Origin: Xenoacremonium recifei
Lineage: Eukaryota > Ascomycota > Sordariomycetes > Hypocreales > Nectriaceae
Direction: 5' to 3'
DNA length: 64,000 nt
Assembly (NCBI GenBank): GCA_012184525.1
Contig: WOFQ01000044.1
Location: 235,767 to 299,766, forward strand
In this document: piece after piece, positions 1-12,355 of the stretch
Position numbering within the stretch: the stretch's first letter is position 1
Layout of the letters: every line of letters starts with the position of its first letter
Made by a program: the position numbers and the translations under genes
The notes under the pieces: model-generated
Told to the model about the DNA's origin: nothing
The model's input: only the letters and a program-made list of their open reading frames with translations
The model's database searches: none

Positions 1-1251
1 GATAGCAGCACGAGCAGCGGATGTCTTTGCCAAATTGCTCGACAGGCCCGCCACAGCAGCTTGGGCGACACACATGCTAGCTGTTGAGAAGATCATCAGC
101 TTGCGGCGGCCAAAACGATCAACAACGAAGATGGTAGTCAGTGCGCCTAAAGCCAAGGTTACCTGCAGGCAGGCAGAGAAGATTCGAGCAGCACTGCCTG
201 AGTATCCAAGCGTATCCTCGAAGATGGAAACGGAATAGAACGCAATGACGTTGATGCCGGTCATCTGAGTGATCATGGTACTGCTAACTGCAAGCAATAG
301 TCTGTGGAGGTGGCGGTTCTTGTTCATCGAGAACGGATTGGACGAGTATTTGTGGCGGTGACCAGCGTCTCTTGCAATGGCAGCATGAATGATCGCAACT
401 TCTCTTGCGACCTCTGCATCGTCAACAAATCGGCCCATCAGGCGAGCCGTTATCTGAGCGGCTTCTTCCATCCTTTCTTTCTTTACTAGCCATCTGGGTG
501 ACTCTGGCAGGAATGGAGTTAATGAGAGGATGATGGCGATGAAGACCATCTGTAGAGCAATGGGAAACCTCCAAGACACGGAGCCCGTCGTGTAGAACAT
601 GCCGAAATTAACCCATGAAGCAACGGCAAGACCACTCAAGGCAAACACGCCTTCGACGACGACGAGCTGACCGCGCTTCTGGGCACTGGCGGTTTCGCTG
701 ACGTACATCGGAACCGTTCCTGTGTAGAGACCAATGCCGAATCCTGTACACGATTGTCAATCGCTGGGAATGCGGCACAAAGTATTTGCCTTGTAACATA
801 CCAGAGACAATCCTTCCAACGAGGATCTGTGCAAGTGAGTAGGTAGAAGCTTGAATGGCTACACCTAGGGTGCAAACAGATCCAGCCACCAACATTGTCT
901 TCGGGCGTCCGAGCCTATCACCGACGACGAGGCAAGAAAGGGCACCCATAGCAGAGCCAGCTTCTAGGATGGCCACCACGAGTCCTAAGACAGACTGTTA
1001 GCGAGTGACCGAGGCCCATAGATAGCATTAGGGAATCCGCAGGGAGACGAACCCAAGATTGTCGCATTGTGGGATTTCTGAGAGCCAGTGGTATTCACAG
1101 TATCGACGGCTGGGATGGCAGACAAGAAGCTCGGCAAGGTAGTGAAGCCATTCATCAATGATTGGTTGTAACCTTGAACGAAGAAAGCCACGGCGCACAC
1201 CACAGCGATGACGCGCTGAAGGCTTTCGCCCCGTAAGCTTTGAATGCCCAT
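1..1251 (-). CDS. MFS sugar transporter, 3' end cut by window edge
   Basis: Membrane permease of the sugar porter branch of the major facilitator superfamily, probably importing a sugar or related polyol by proton symport at the plasma membrane. The minus-strand model starts at the ATG at 1251 and has exons 1053-1251, 802-984 and 743-1; introns 985-1052 and 744-801 have GT/AG ends and keep frame. Visible hallmarks are the first helix with a GYNQS segment, DRLGRPK after helix 2, the PESPRW motif of the central loop, and VDRFGRRK in the second half. The reading frame runs off the window at position 1, so roughly the last third is missing. The protein has no partner gene on its upstream side. 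Substrate cannot be told from sequence. The family call is secure. Confidence 0.9.
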
Positions 1252-2061
1252 CCTGCAAGATGTTCTTCCGAGGGGTTGTTTTGCCTAAGAAGAAGAGGGG
1301 AAGAAGATTTTTGTGATCGGCATTTTATGTGTGGATGATTCACACCCGTTGGTTCCTCGCTTAGCAGTGCGAAAGGCTTTCGGCGTCACTTCTGGGAATA
1401 ACGTGGGGACGTAGCCTGGGGAGAATCTGGGGACGAAGGCTCAATTTGTTCAAGTGGATGATCCTTCCGGCAAGACGTTTCCGATACCGCAGTGACGAAT
1501 GAATCTCTAAAAAGTCATTCTAAGGGGGTAGGTAATGAAGTTTTAGCCACGAAGTTCCCTTGTTTGCAAGTTTGTCTCGAATTCATCTTGAACATGGACC
1601 CAATACTGGCCACTAGGGACTTCGATGGCGTAATATTGCACGACGACACGGGTATTGTTGTATCTCAAATCATTTAAGGTACTCGACACTTAAATAAGGA
1701 TATGATAGCTTTATAATTCATAAGTTGATTAGATATTAAAGGTTACCTAACCGGCCGACTCAGAACAAAATGTATAGTTTTACGAAGATTATCTTCACCG
1801 CACAATATCCTCACCGCCTTTTAGATACAAAGATGCAAGGTTCGCGTAAGGCACAATGCAAGGTACCTCACAAGGCAAACCCGGTAATGCACCTCATCTC
1901 ACGTTAGGCACCAATGCGAGTATGCTTTGAGTTTCTTCGAAAAGCACTTCGAGATTAGGCCCTCAGCTTGGTCCATTAAGTATTCTTATGACCATCAATA
2001 TCTTCAATTTTTCAACTTGATCATATGCTGTTTACCAAGGCTGTCTTCTATCTTCTGTTTG
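1252..2061. other. Intergenic, divergent promoter region
   Basis: This stretch lies between the minus-strand transporter and the plus-strand HET pseudogene. It is locally AT-rich around 1680-1750. I see no gene, repeat or clear regulatory site in it. Confidence 0.5.
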
Positions 2062-4353
2062 ATGCACCTCGATAGCCAATTGGTTGCCATGTCCGTCCCC
2101 ATCGCAAGCGATCCGTACTACAAGTATCCTCCGCTTGCTGAGAGGCACATACGGCTGCTCAAGATACACGACCCTTGGATAGACCTTCTACCGGGCGAGC
2201 GACCCGACATTTTTGGAATGGTCCAAGTTACTTTCGAAGACTATGAGATCTCCTCCTGCCCCCCTTACATTGCGCTCTCTTACACGTGGGGAGAACCAAC
2301 TCAAATTGCGGACCCGAAGTTGCGCATGTTCACAAAAGAGCCCAGGTGCTATCCTGTCGTCTGTCAAGGCAAACTGATTCGCGGCACACGCAATCTACGC
2401 GACGGTCTTATTCACCTTCGATTGATGCAAAACCAGAGGCACATTGCTCCCGAATTGTACTTCAGCGCGGAAAAGGAGACCTGGGCTGAACTTGGCGGAG
2501 GAAAGCCCGAGATGTATTGGATCGATGCCCTCTGCATTAATCAAGAAGACCCTAATGAACGTTCCGCTTAAGTGGCATTAATGGGTTCCATCTACAAAAA
2601 CTGTACAGTTTGTCTTGTCTGGCTTGGGGTACATGATGACTTCACTGAAATGGCATTCGAAGCTATTTTCAAATCCTTGGTTCAGACTACTCTTCCGGAC
2701 AATGCACTTCCTATGTTTGAGAAAACCAAGCTTAGACGTTCATTAGTTCAGCAGTATCTAGCTAGTATCACTCGAGCTGAACTTCGGGCCATTGCGATTC
2801 TATTCTCACGAACATGGTTCTCAAGACTCTGGGTAGTCTAGGAAGTTGTTGTGGCCCCAAAGGTCTGGTTCCTATGCGGTACATTCTTTATCGACTTCTT
2901 CTATCTTCATATGTCTGCAGGGCGTTTTCATGATAGCAATATCTTGATGTCGCATGAGTGGGAAATGATACAAGACCTAAACCAGTTTGGTTTGGATATT
3001 GCAGCTCCAGACGCTCCTCGCTTTAACTCTGCAATGAGTTTCTCCACGGTGCTGCCATGGTTACAGGCCGATTTTAATGAAGGGAAAAAACGTGACTTCG
3101 TGCAAATTATATATCTTTTGGCAAGTCACAAAGTCACTGAGGGAAGGGACGGGATCTACGCTATCCTGGAGATCACTGCCGAATTCGATACGAAAACGGG
3201 CCGAAACCGAGCCATAAAGCCGAATTATTGTCTTCCTGAGAGTCAAGTGTTCACTGATACAGTGAAGCCTGTCTATTCAGTCACAAACAGTCTTTGTTTC
3301 TTGCATCTGGTAGGCGCGGAGGGGAGTAGGACTCTCCCAGGACTGCCCAGCTGGTGTCCAAATTTCAATCGCAATAGACTTGGATACAAAATTTGGGAGA
3401 ATTATCAGCCGCTAGCACACTTAGCTATGTGCGTGGGATCTGATCGACAAATCTTTGACATAGAATTTCGGGATAAATTTCTTCTCGTTGACGCTATCCC
3501 CTATGACAAAGTATCCCACGCGGACTCACGAGACCTGCCAAGTGCCGGGATTTGTGACCTCCTTCAGTTCCTCCTTGATTCAATTGTCGACCCTGTGGCG
3601 TTCTTGGATGATCTATGGAGGACAGTTCTGGAAGATCATCTCGAAACTCTCACCCCGGTACCAGCGGCGGCACTTTTCTTCTTTCCAACAGCTTGCATCC
3701 ACTTTTTGACCATTGATGCAAAGATGTCGGTAGATCAAGAAACAATGTTCCAAGATTCTGGACCGTTAACGCGTGCGTTGCAAAGGGAACTCAACCATAT
3801 GATACGTCTGGTCCGAGCATTTCGACGATTGAGTCCCGCGAGCAATCTCACCCTCCCGAGCGAGATAACCTTACGTTGGCTTATAGAGGCCATAACTACA
3901 ATGGATTGGCAGGTGGCTTTACTCATGGCCCAATTCCAGGAGCTGTGTGTAATTCCTCCGCGTGCGAGAATAGCAGGTCTCGAACAAGAACTGGATGAAT
4001 TGATAAATTTAAATATCGAGGCACACATCCCCGTTTGGAATGTATGGGCAGAGCATCTTCTACGATTCTACATGGAGGATTTTTGGCGCGTCGTCACATT
4101 GAGGCTTGAGAAACTCCATTTCTACTTGACTGGATCTCAACAATTGGGTTGCATAGCCGATAGGCCCAATGTAGGTGATGAGATTTGGATGCTATATGGC
4201 CTTGACGTCCTGGCCATACTCAGACCCAAAGGAAATGGCGTCTATTCGTTCTGCGGCACCACATATATCCAAGGCGACTTGATATCTGATAGGCTGGACC
4301 CAATGGGCTTTGCCAATGGTGAAGGCAAGGTGCGAAGAATATGTATCGAGTGA
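2062..4353 (+). pseudogene. HET-domain gene with two nonsense codons
   Basis: Heterokaryon incompatibility (HET) protein, a class that triggers cell death after fusion of unlike hyphae. One continuous frame runs from ATG 2062 (or 2089) to TGA 4353 and is interrupted only by TAA at 2569-2571 and TAG at 2839-2841. HET hallmarks remain on both sides: YIALSYTWGEP, YWIDALCINQEDPNERS, a conserved MGSIYKN block and RLWVV*EVV. In HET proteins the residues at both stops are normally glutamine, so CAA became TAA and CAG became TAG. No frameshift is needed to join the three parts. The C-terminus keeps the GDEIWMLYGLDV...LRP motif common in this family. Translational readthrough is possible but unlikely. 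Recently inactivated copy is the best reading. Confidence 0.85.
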
Positions 4354-4644
4354 GAATATTTGCTCTAGCGGTGCATAGTCAATATTCTGAATCACGATTT
4401 TTGAAACAAAAGATTAGACAGTCTGAAAGCCTCTTAATTCGTACATCGAAGTCTTTTTAATCTCCTCTCCTATATTACTGATGATGAATGCGAAGCTCTG
4501 AACCTAGATGGACCCTATCCCGATGCAATCATGTGTTCAATCGTCCTTACAAACTGTGTGTTTTTTAATTTCTGGTCCTCACCCGTCGTTACCTCGTTCA
4601 ACTTTTACAAACACAATAGCGGCCTAGACGGGAAGTTCTTTTTC

Positions 4645-7600
4645 TCAAAACGTGGGCGCCACCTTGATCTCGTTCTGCCTCGCCAAGCTCCTCAACTTGA
4701 CAGATCGGAGCCAGCTGGTTGACTGTCCTCGCCCATGTTGCGGTGACGACCTGGCCCCGAGCGAGTCCGAACTCACGACCGACATCGACCTTGATCGGCT
4801 AATGACTGGCATCGCGGGGGTATGACTTCTCGGCCGCGTATTTAAGCCCGCCATCTTCATGTGCATCGCCATCTGGGCATCGTTAGGCGGCGTCGGCGGC
4901 GCTCCTACCACAGGATATCGGACTGTCGCCGCCGGGCTCGAGCCTCGGCTGAGAGAGCTTTGTCGGGATCGACTAACGGCGCGGTGGTTAAGAGACAAGG
5001 GCATGTTCAGGGATCGATCGTCGGCGATCGAGTTGTGCTCGAGGTGTTCCGTGAGCCCTGTCTGTGAGACGGAGATGGCCCTTTGCAATTCTTGGAGATC
5101 GATGCTGGTTGGCGGCGGCATCTTGCTCAGCCGACGGATGGCCTTGCTGTTTTTCTCGACAAAGTTTGCCATAGCCTTGAGGGCGCCCGCGTTCTGGCGC
5201 GAAGCTACGGCCGTGGTATTGCCAGCGCTTCTCCCGCGCTCCTGATGGACGGCATTGAGCGTCGCCGGCGATGCCATAATTCTCGGCACCTCGCTCTGTG
5301 TCTGTGCCGCGCCAATGCTGGCATGGACCTGGGACATCACCTTGTCAAAGTCAATGTTCTGGCTGGGGTTTGCGCGGGACATGTAGTAGGTTGAGGTTGA
5401 CACTCCGAGGCTGTCGTTCTCGACCTCGACCTTGTGGGCAAGCACAAAGAGACTGCCATCGCGGACACATCGACGGACAAGAGCCCAGCGCGTGCGAGCG
5501 GGATGGCGCTCGATCTCGGGACAGTAGACTTTGCACTGGGAGAGCTGAGCATAGAAGACGTTGAGTCGACGTGCCATGCGCTCGAGGGTCTGGAGGAGGA
5601 AGGCTGAGAGGGCGGCTAAGCGGGTTGTTTCGGCGTCCGGGTCTTGGTCTTGGTCACTCTCACCCTCACTCTGAGCTGAGCCCATCATGGCCGCCTCGAT
5701 GCTGTCAAAGGCGTCCATGCCATTGCAGGCTTCCTGTCGAAGGTCCTCGAGAAGTTCAATGTCCAGCTCGACCGTCTTGGATGCATACTGGAACACTCCG
5801 CGTTCCTGGAAGCGCAGGGCGGAATCCGGATCGCACACGAACTCTCCGAGGAGAGCAACCTCTTTTGTGCAGGCCACGGCTTCGGTGCTGGTCTTTGCCC
5901 GCGTAATGGTTCCAAGAATATCCGGAAGCTTTGCCTCAACCCCTGGCCCGCCGGTACTGGCAATGGCGAACGAGAGCTTGAGCACCAGCTCCTGGAGCTT
6001 TGCACCAAACAGCGCCGCGAAACCGCCCTGGAGGAGTCGGCTTTGGTAGCCGTAGAATGTTCGGATCGCAATAATGTTGGGCAGACCCTCGTGAAGCCAG
6101 ATGTTGGTGTTGCCGTTCGGGTTGTGCGCCGAGGAGTGGCCAATGGAGGCACCCATGATTTCGTACATCTCAAATTGGTGAGCAACCAGGGTCTCGACCG
6201 TGACTCGTAGGTAAGCAGACCAGAGATCGTAGAGGTCGGACATTTCTGTGTGGCCGCGATACTCGGGCTTTGGGGTGAGATGACCGACAAAGTAACGGGT
6301 CAGCAGGCTTGACACCTCGGGGTTGTTGGTGTGGGCTAGGTTGTCAAACGACTTTGAGCAGTCAACGCCAGCGTTGGACTTGATGATGAGCGTTCCTCCC
6401 GGGTGCATCGGGCAGAAGTCCGTGACATCGTAGACGCTGCCATGGACGCCGATCCACATCCGGGAGCCCGGGCGGTGCCCGGTATGGAGGGCAAGCTGCG
6501 AGAGCGGGATCGTTGGCAGGTTGCAAGGGAGCGGCTTGGGCGTCATGAAGACGTCGAGCATGAAGCGCCGCTCAGCGAAGGCCCGGTTGATAATCATGTC
6601 GACGTTGTCCATCGTGGCCGTCTGATACGCGTAGAGGGCCTTGCGGATGCCGTTCATGACAGAGTCGAAGACCGACACGGAGCCGCAGACGTAGAGATGG
6701 CCACCCAGACCACCCTGCTTCTTGGACATGACCAGATCACAGATGGTTGCTCCTTGTTCCACGATCAATGTATCGATGTACCGCGGAGGAATCTGTTTCT
6801 CAACGAGGTCCCTCATGTGAGGATCATAGGCGAGGCCACGGGAGTCCCGGGAAAAAGCGACGTGGACTTCCATAAAGTTGACATTCACAAGATCTCTCAG
6901 TTCCTCTTCGAAGCAGAACTTCTCGCGAGACTGGACGCCCAGGTACAGGTAATTCTTGCCGCCCGACAGGCCACTCGTCGCCAGTCGATACTGCCAAAAG
7001 CCCCTGAAGGGCGCGATGCCGCTGCCTCCAGCAAAGTATGCGCAGGGGGCCATGTTGTCGATGGGGAGTTGAAAGGCTACCGGCCGCGAAACCCCAATGA
7101 GAAGCTCATCTGAAGAGAATGATGACGGAACATCGTCAGCGAGCGGGTAAGGGTTCAGGAAGCCGCTCGAGACACCGGCCCGGGCGATGTCGTCCCCCTT
7201 GGAGAAGGTCGAGCACAGCTTGTATTCGGCACGGGAGATGGCGAGATCGACCGTGGCCGGCAGCAGGTCCTCGGAGTAGCTGGCAATGGAGTACGTTCGT
7301 GGAACTTCGATACGGACAAGATCGGCCAGCCAGGAGAGGTTGTCGAGATCGAAGGCCTTGTCCCATATCTGAGGCGGCGTGTCGGTCAGGGCGTCTTGCA
7401 GCAGGTCTCCAAGTGACCCGCGAACCGGCCACTCGTCAGTCGCGAGGACCCGAAGAACCGTGTTTGAAGATGCATGAAGCAGTCCGTGGACCTTGAGCGC
7501 GAGCTGCTTGGTGATGGGGGCGAGGTGGCCACGTCGGAGGATGTCCGCAACCGTCAGCTTCTGAGCGGTGGTGGTTCTCCTGACCGAAGCAAGATGAAGT

Positions 7601-9559
7601 TCAAACCTCTCCCAACACCCCGAGACCTCGACGGGGGCATCGAGAGCCTGGTCAAGACCCAGAGCGGCAACCACTTTGGCGACTTCTTCCCAGCTGTTCA
7701 GGGGCATGATGGCAAGACGATCGCCGGGCATGAACGTGATGCCGGTATCCTGGATGTCGAGCGTGACCAGGGAGGTGGAACGAGAAGAGTCAGAGTCGAC
7801 CCCAGATCGATTCAAGACTCGAGAGACATAACGACATTCCTCGAACGTGCCGCGCATCTCATTGGGTTCAACCGGGAGTGTGCCACGATACGGCTCGAGC
7901 CGTTCCTTCATGGCATCCGAGAACTGGCGATGTGTCTCTTCCCACGGCCGGGCAGCATCAGCTGCTCCAGAGAGTCCATTGGTTTCCGTCCGACCCGTTT
8001 TTCCGGCAATCTCCAGGATCCCAAAGACCTTGTATCGATGGACGCCCATGAAACCGCGCTCACCCGTGTATGCCTCGACGATGCCATCGAGGACCCCCAT
8101 CAGGCGAGGATCACCGGACCTTTCGACAAACTCGGGAATCCGGTAGTGGTATTCGATGGCGGCGATGAACGCTCGGAGGTTGGAGGGGAGCCAGGCTCGA
8201 AGATGGACACCCTCGGCGCCGAGGAACGAGTCGTACTTCTTTCTCCCCAGGAACGCATCCATCACAAGGTAGGGAGGAAACTGGAGTCCCGAAGAAGCCG
8301 GGCATCGCTTGGACAGCGGCGCGGAGAACTTGGCCCATCGAACCCAACGCTCGGCCGAGACGTAGTTGTCTCCCGCATTCGGGTTCGGCGAGATAGAGTG
8401 AAACGCGTTGGGCATGCGCTCAAGGATCTCCTTGAGCCGGATCATCTCCCGGAGGAGGCCATCGACGTTGCCAGTCATGACATGCTCCTGACAGGCGGCG
8501 ATGGCATCGGGGCCGTGTTGAAACGATGCTGATGTGTCGGCAACGCCCTTGAGAAATGCGACTTCTGCTTGCTCGCCGAACATGGCCCAGCGAAGGTCGA
8601 TGTTCTCGAACCGTGCGAGGTAGGGGTACGTCGAAGTGACATCTCGGATCTTAAGATTATAAGATGTCTGGTCGACAAAGGTCAGATGTGGTAGCGTCCG
8701 CCCCATGCGGCGCGAGATCTGATAGTAAGGCAAGGCGATGCTCAGGGGGAGCTTCTCCAGCTCCTCACAGAGGTCATTGCCCATGGGAACGTTTGGTCGT
8801 CGCTTGCTCCCCGACTTGGATGTCACCCCTTCTGTGCCGTCGTACTTGTCCTCAAACCGGTAGATAGAGCAGAGCATCCCCAGCGCCACGAGGGCTGCCC
8901 AGAGCGCCTGATCCGGAATAACCTCCTCGGAGCCTTCGACCGTCGGGAGCGCTTCCACCGCCTCCCTCACGCGTCCGCGAGCAACGCAACCGGGCATTCG
9001 CTCGCAGAGATCCGACCAGATGCGGCCGGGCGAGCGGGCAAGCGCTCCAGCAGCTTCCTCGTAGTCAGGAGGACAGAATCCGTGTTCCATGCTGAGGTAG
9101 CCGTCGCGCCAGCCTGTCTGTGGCCCGATCTCTTCGGCCCTCCGCATGACCTGACGGGCCGGGGCGCCTAGGGCAACGGCTAAAAGATCCTGCTCGTTGG
9201 CGTTCATGGCGTCGAGTTCCGCCTGGGTCTTTACCGAGTCGATGGATTCGCGGGAAGGGAACTGGGCATAGAGAAGCTGGTTGATGGACTTCCTTTCTCT
9301 CATGCGCAGCCACTCTTCGGCGTCGACTCCTCGAGGGATCTGTGTATTTTGTTAGCCCGCTGGGTGACCCCCAATTGCATCCAAGGTTGATCCGTACATC
9401 AAAAGCTTCATGGATATCGCCTGGCTGAGCGAATCCCGAGAATGTGCATCCTCGAGGACCTCGGCGAGTGCTGCTGGATCTGCTATGGCTTCCGCTCGCT
9501 CTTCCAACTGGACATCGTCCACCGACAGAACCCGAAACTGGACACGAGGCCATCGACAT
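4645..9559 (-). CDS. IDO/PrnB-like - FAD/NAD(P) reductase - cytochrome b5 fusion
   Basis: Very large redox fusion of about 1,618 residues. Exon 2 (4645-9339) is one open frame; intron 9340-9397 (58 nt, GTACGG...ACACAG) joins it in frame to exon 1 (9398-9559, ATG 9559). ATG 9303 is the conservative alternative start, because exon 1 composition is odd. Residues about 100-510 resemble the indoleamine 2,3-dioxygenase/PrnB fold, with a candidate haem-ligand His in GVHRYK near residue 488. Residues about 550-960 are a ferredoxin-reductase-like module: RTYS (FAD) near 735 and GGSGIAPFRGF (NAD(P)) near 825. Residues about 1010-1075 are cytochrome b5, with HPGG near 1033 and a second His in LAHTNN. 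A helical region and a Ser/Arg-rich, disordered tail follow. There is no flavodoxin (FMN) domain. A self-sufficient haem oxygenase fed by NAD(P)H is plausible; the substrate is unknown. Confidence 0.8.
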
Positions 9560-12355
9560 TATTGCTGTATATATGTACGGGGAATGAGATTATCGCGCCA
9601 AAGGAATGTAATGAATGTCAAGAGCAAAAGGGCCACCAGGGCGAGAGAATCAGAAGCACCTTGGGGAGGCACAAAGAGAAACAAGGGTCGCTTGCAACGA
9701 AGAAAAGAAAGAAGAATGGAAGTTGATCTTGAAACATCAGCGACATCGACCCCGAAGAAAAAGGAGCTCCCAGAGAAGCCCTGACTGACCCTGCATCCCC
9801 AAAGCACTTGAAGTCATTTCCATCTCGCCAGTCATACGTGGTGAGTCAGGGATTGTAGATCTGATGACAAGGGCATGGTTTGGTCAAGATCCATCACTAA
9901 TAATAGGCGCGAGGTGTTGGACGCAGTGGTGAGGCTGCCAAGAGCGGAGTTTGCTTCAGAGGGACATCCTTGCCTTCCCTCTTTTTTTTTTCACATCATT
10001 CTTCACTTGTGAGGTTTCCTAGTATACTCTGTATTAAAATGCCCTAAAGAAATCTCCGGCTAGTAATAACTACAAACGAGTGATCGATGCCTAAAAGAAA
10101 TCACGGAGAATTGAGTCCAATAGCAATGTCGTTTGAACAAAAAAGATTGCTCGAGAGTCTCCTTAGGACCGACCCGCTATAGGCTTCGCAAGTGACATCG
10201 ACGAAAACAAACGACGACGTTCTAGCCCTTGCCAGGGGTCGGAATTATTCCCCACAGGCTACACGTAAGCATAATACTGTAAATTCGGGATGTGGGAGGA
10301 TGGCTGGCAAGGGGCTGAAGCTACTCGCTACTCTGCTGGTTCAGGAGATTCAGTGACCATCTGGAGACCTTGGCAAAGCTTGGCTGGCATTTCCAAGAAC
10401 CTGGCGAGGCCTGTTGAGGCGATGGGTGTTTTGATGTTCCCCAGTTATCCCACTCTGAGACCGACGGGACCCTCATCCCGTTGATGCAGGTAATTATAGG
10501 CTCGCTTCCTTCGAGCTTAAGTGGACTGTGCGTGCGCAATAGCATGCTGCCCATTGGGATGTATCTCCGGACCCATCTCTGGATATATGTACCAAGGCCC
10601 AATGCCCCGGTCCCGCTGTCACTGGAAGCGAAGGGGGCTGGTTTTATCTCTGCCGAGTCCTGGGGCTGGCATGTTTCTATTAGCAATTGATCCAGATGGC
10701 AGTTTCATTCTCTTGCTTTAGAGTGTTTGGTCAAACACACTCTAAGTCTGATTGCCGTGTTTCAGAATGAGAATTTTCCTGGGAGGCAGTCGTGAGGCGT
10801 TGGAGATGGCGTTTGGTATGGTGATGATTATGCTCGCCGGGGGTCATTGACGAGTCCAATTTTTTTTCTGGAGGACAGGTCAGTGAGTCTGCATTGCAAT
10901 GTAAAGCACTGTAGAAGTGGACTTTGGCCAAAGCCGTCTGTTAATGCTGTCCCGGTGTTGCCAACCTCAAACGGCTTGAGGGTCTTGGTCTTCAGAGTGC
11001 AGGGCGGAACCCTTCAGCCAGGAGGCCTCATAGCGCCTCGTGGATATTGCATTTTGCTACATATGATACTCGCTGTTGTCGGTGCTAACAGACTTGAGCT
11101 ACCAGGTTTTGTGGTGTATTTCCACGAAAGCTCATCTCATTATGAAGGTTCCCTCTTTGAACACGGGCCTGGCACTATCTCGTCTCTGTCGGGCGTCCAC
11201 AGGGCGTCGAGAGGTTAAGGCATGATCGGATAATTCATTTTTTTTATATTTGCGCATATATCATATTAAAAACGGCTCATACGAAGATCAGCCTGCCTCC
11301 ACTCGAGCTCAGTTGGGAGCAGACTTCAACCCTTGAGCTGGAAATGGATGTTGGTAATGCTTGAGTTTCGTCTCCGGGTTATGTGGTAATGCACTATTAT
11401 GTAAATAGTTCATAACAACTCGGAATGTGTAGCTCAACGCCCTGTTGCAGACGATGAGGTTTGGCTCTTACATGGTCTTGGAATTTCTGTCATATTAGGA
11501 CCAAAAAGAAATAGTATCTATTCATTTGGCGACATCATATATCTTCAGGGCGAGCATAGCTGGCAATCTGGACTCAAAGCACTCTGTTAGTGGTGAATGG
11601 AATGTGCAGAGAGTATGGATCGACTGAGACAGTTTCGAGTGAGCGGCAACTGATCGTGTCCCGCGGGTAATTGATTGATGAATGCTTTCACATATGCTTT
11701 GAAGACCGCCCGTGTCTCTGCACCATGGACAATAAGTTTACTCCTAGCGGCTCTAGGCAGCGGTGAGAGAAAACAGTTGATAAGACGTGTTTGCCATCGT
11801 GACTAGCAAACTCGACGTCCGGAAGCTTGGGGGACTGAAGCTCAAAGATATGGCCTATGTCAACATGAATGTGGCCAGAGTACGCGCCAGATTGATGCAC
11901 GAGCAAGTCATGCTCCTGTTGGGTCACTGGCCAATCAACGTTCGGAGACCCTCCACCCAGTTATGGAATCATTTTGGCCAGGGTGTACTTTGATGATTCC
12001 GATCATGACAGAAAATTCAATGATCCTAACTAGGTTTTCAAGCCTGACAAATCATCAAAAGCCGCTTACAAACCATTTTCTTTCTAGGCCGTCAGCTTCC
12101 GGATTGCTGGAGGGCAATTCCTCAAGTTTAAGCGTTAAGTTGGGACGCCAGGCCGAATTGAGGCAATAACACCCTGGTCGAACTGACGCACCCGTCGACG
12201 TAGGCGATGTTCTGAGCTATTAGTACTTATCTACTTGGGACGTTGAACGCACAGGCATGGATTCTAATATAAAGCCCAAAATGCAGCCGAGTGATGACCT
12301 CGAGGAATAGTTTTTAATAATAACAATTTTCGGCTAGAGTCACGCCTTTTCAACC
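9560..12355. other. Gene-poor intergenic stretch
   Basis: Nearly 2.8 kb separating the redox fusion from the MBL gene. Apart from the HET relic at 11422-11588 I could not support any gene. ORFs of 60-120 codons occur on both strands (for example around 10320-10690) but lack recognisable motifs and convincing codon use. Confidence 0.5.
11422..11588 (+). pseudogene. C-terminal relic of a second HET-type gene
   Basis: Reading in frame from 11422 gives a segment with DDEVWLLHGLGISVILGPK followed by IYSF and YLQGE, which aligns block by block with the C-terminus of the HET pseudogene at about 4171-4290 (GDEIWMLYGLDVLAILRPK, VYSF, YIQGD). About half of 35 aligned residues are identical by eye. Upstream the same frame has in-frame stops and only weak similarity, and no HET domain proper is visible. 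The segment ends at TAG 11586-11588. It is a decayed fragment, not an expressed gene. Confidence 0.75.

Noticed and set aside
2569..2841. Stop-codon readthrough or introns in the HET gene
   Set aside because: No frame change is needed, no GT-AG pair fits around the stops, and both codons correspond to conserved Gln; nonsense mutation is simpler.
5571..8532. Long open frames on the plus strand (e.g. 7474-8532, 352 codons; 6403-7113)
   Set aside because: They are antisense shadows of the minus-strand redox fusion, caused by its GC-rich third codon positions; their translations show no motifs.
10321..10686. 121-codon minus-strand ORF in the gene-poor stretch
   Set aside because: No domain, no flanking splice signals and a competing plus-strand ORF; likely chance.
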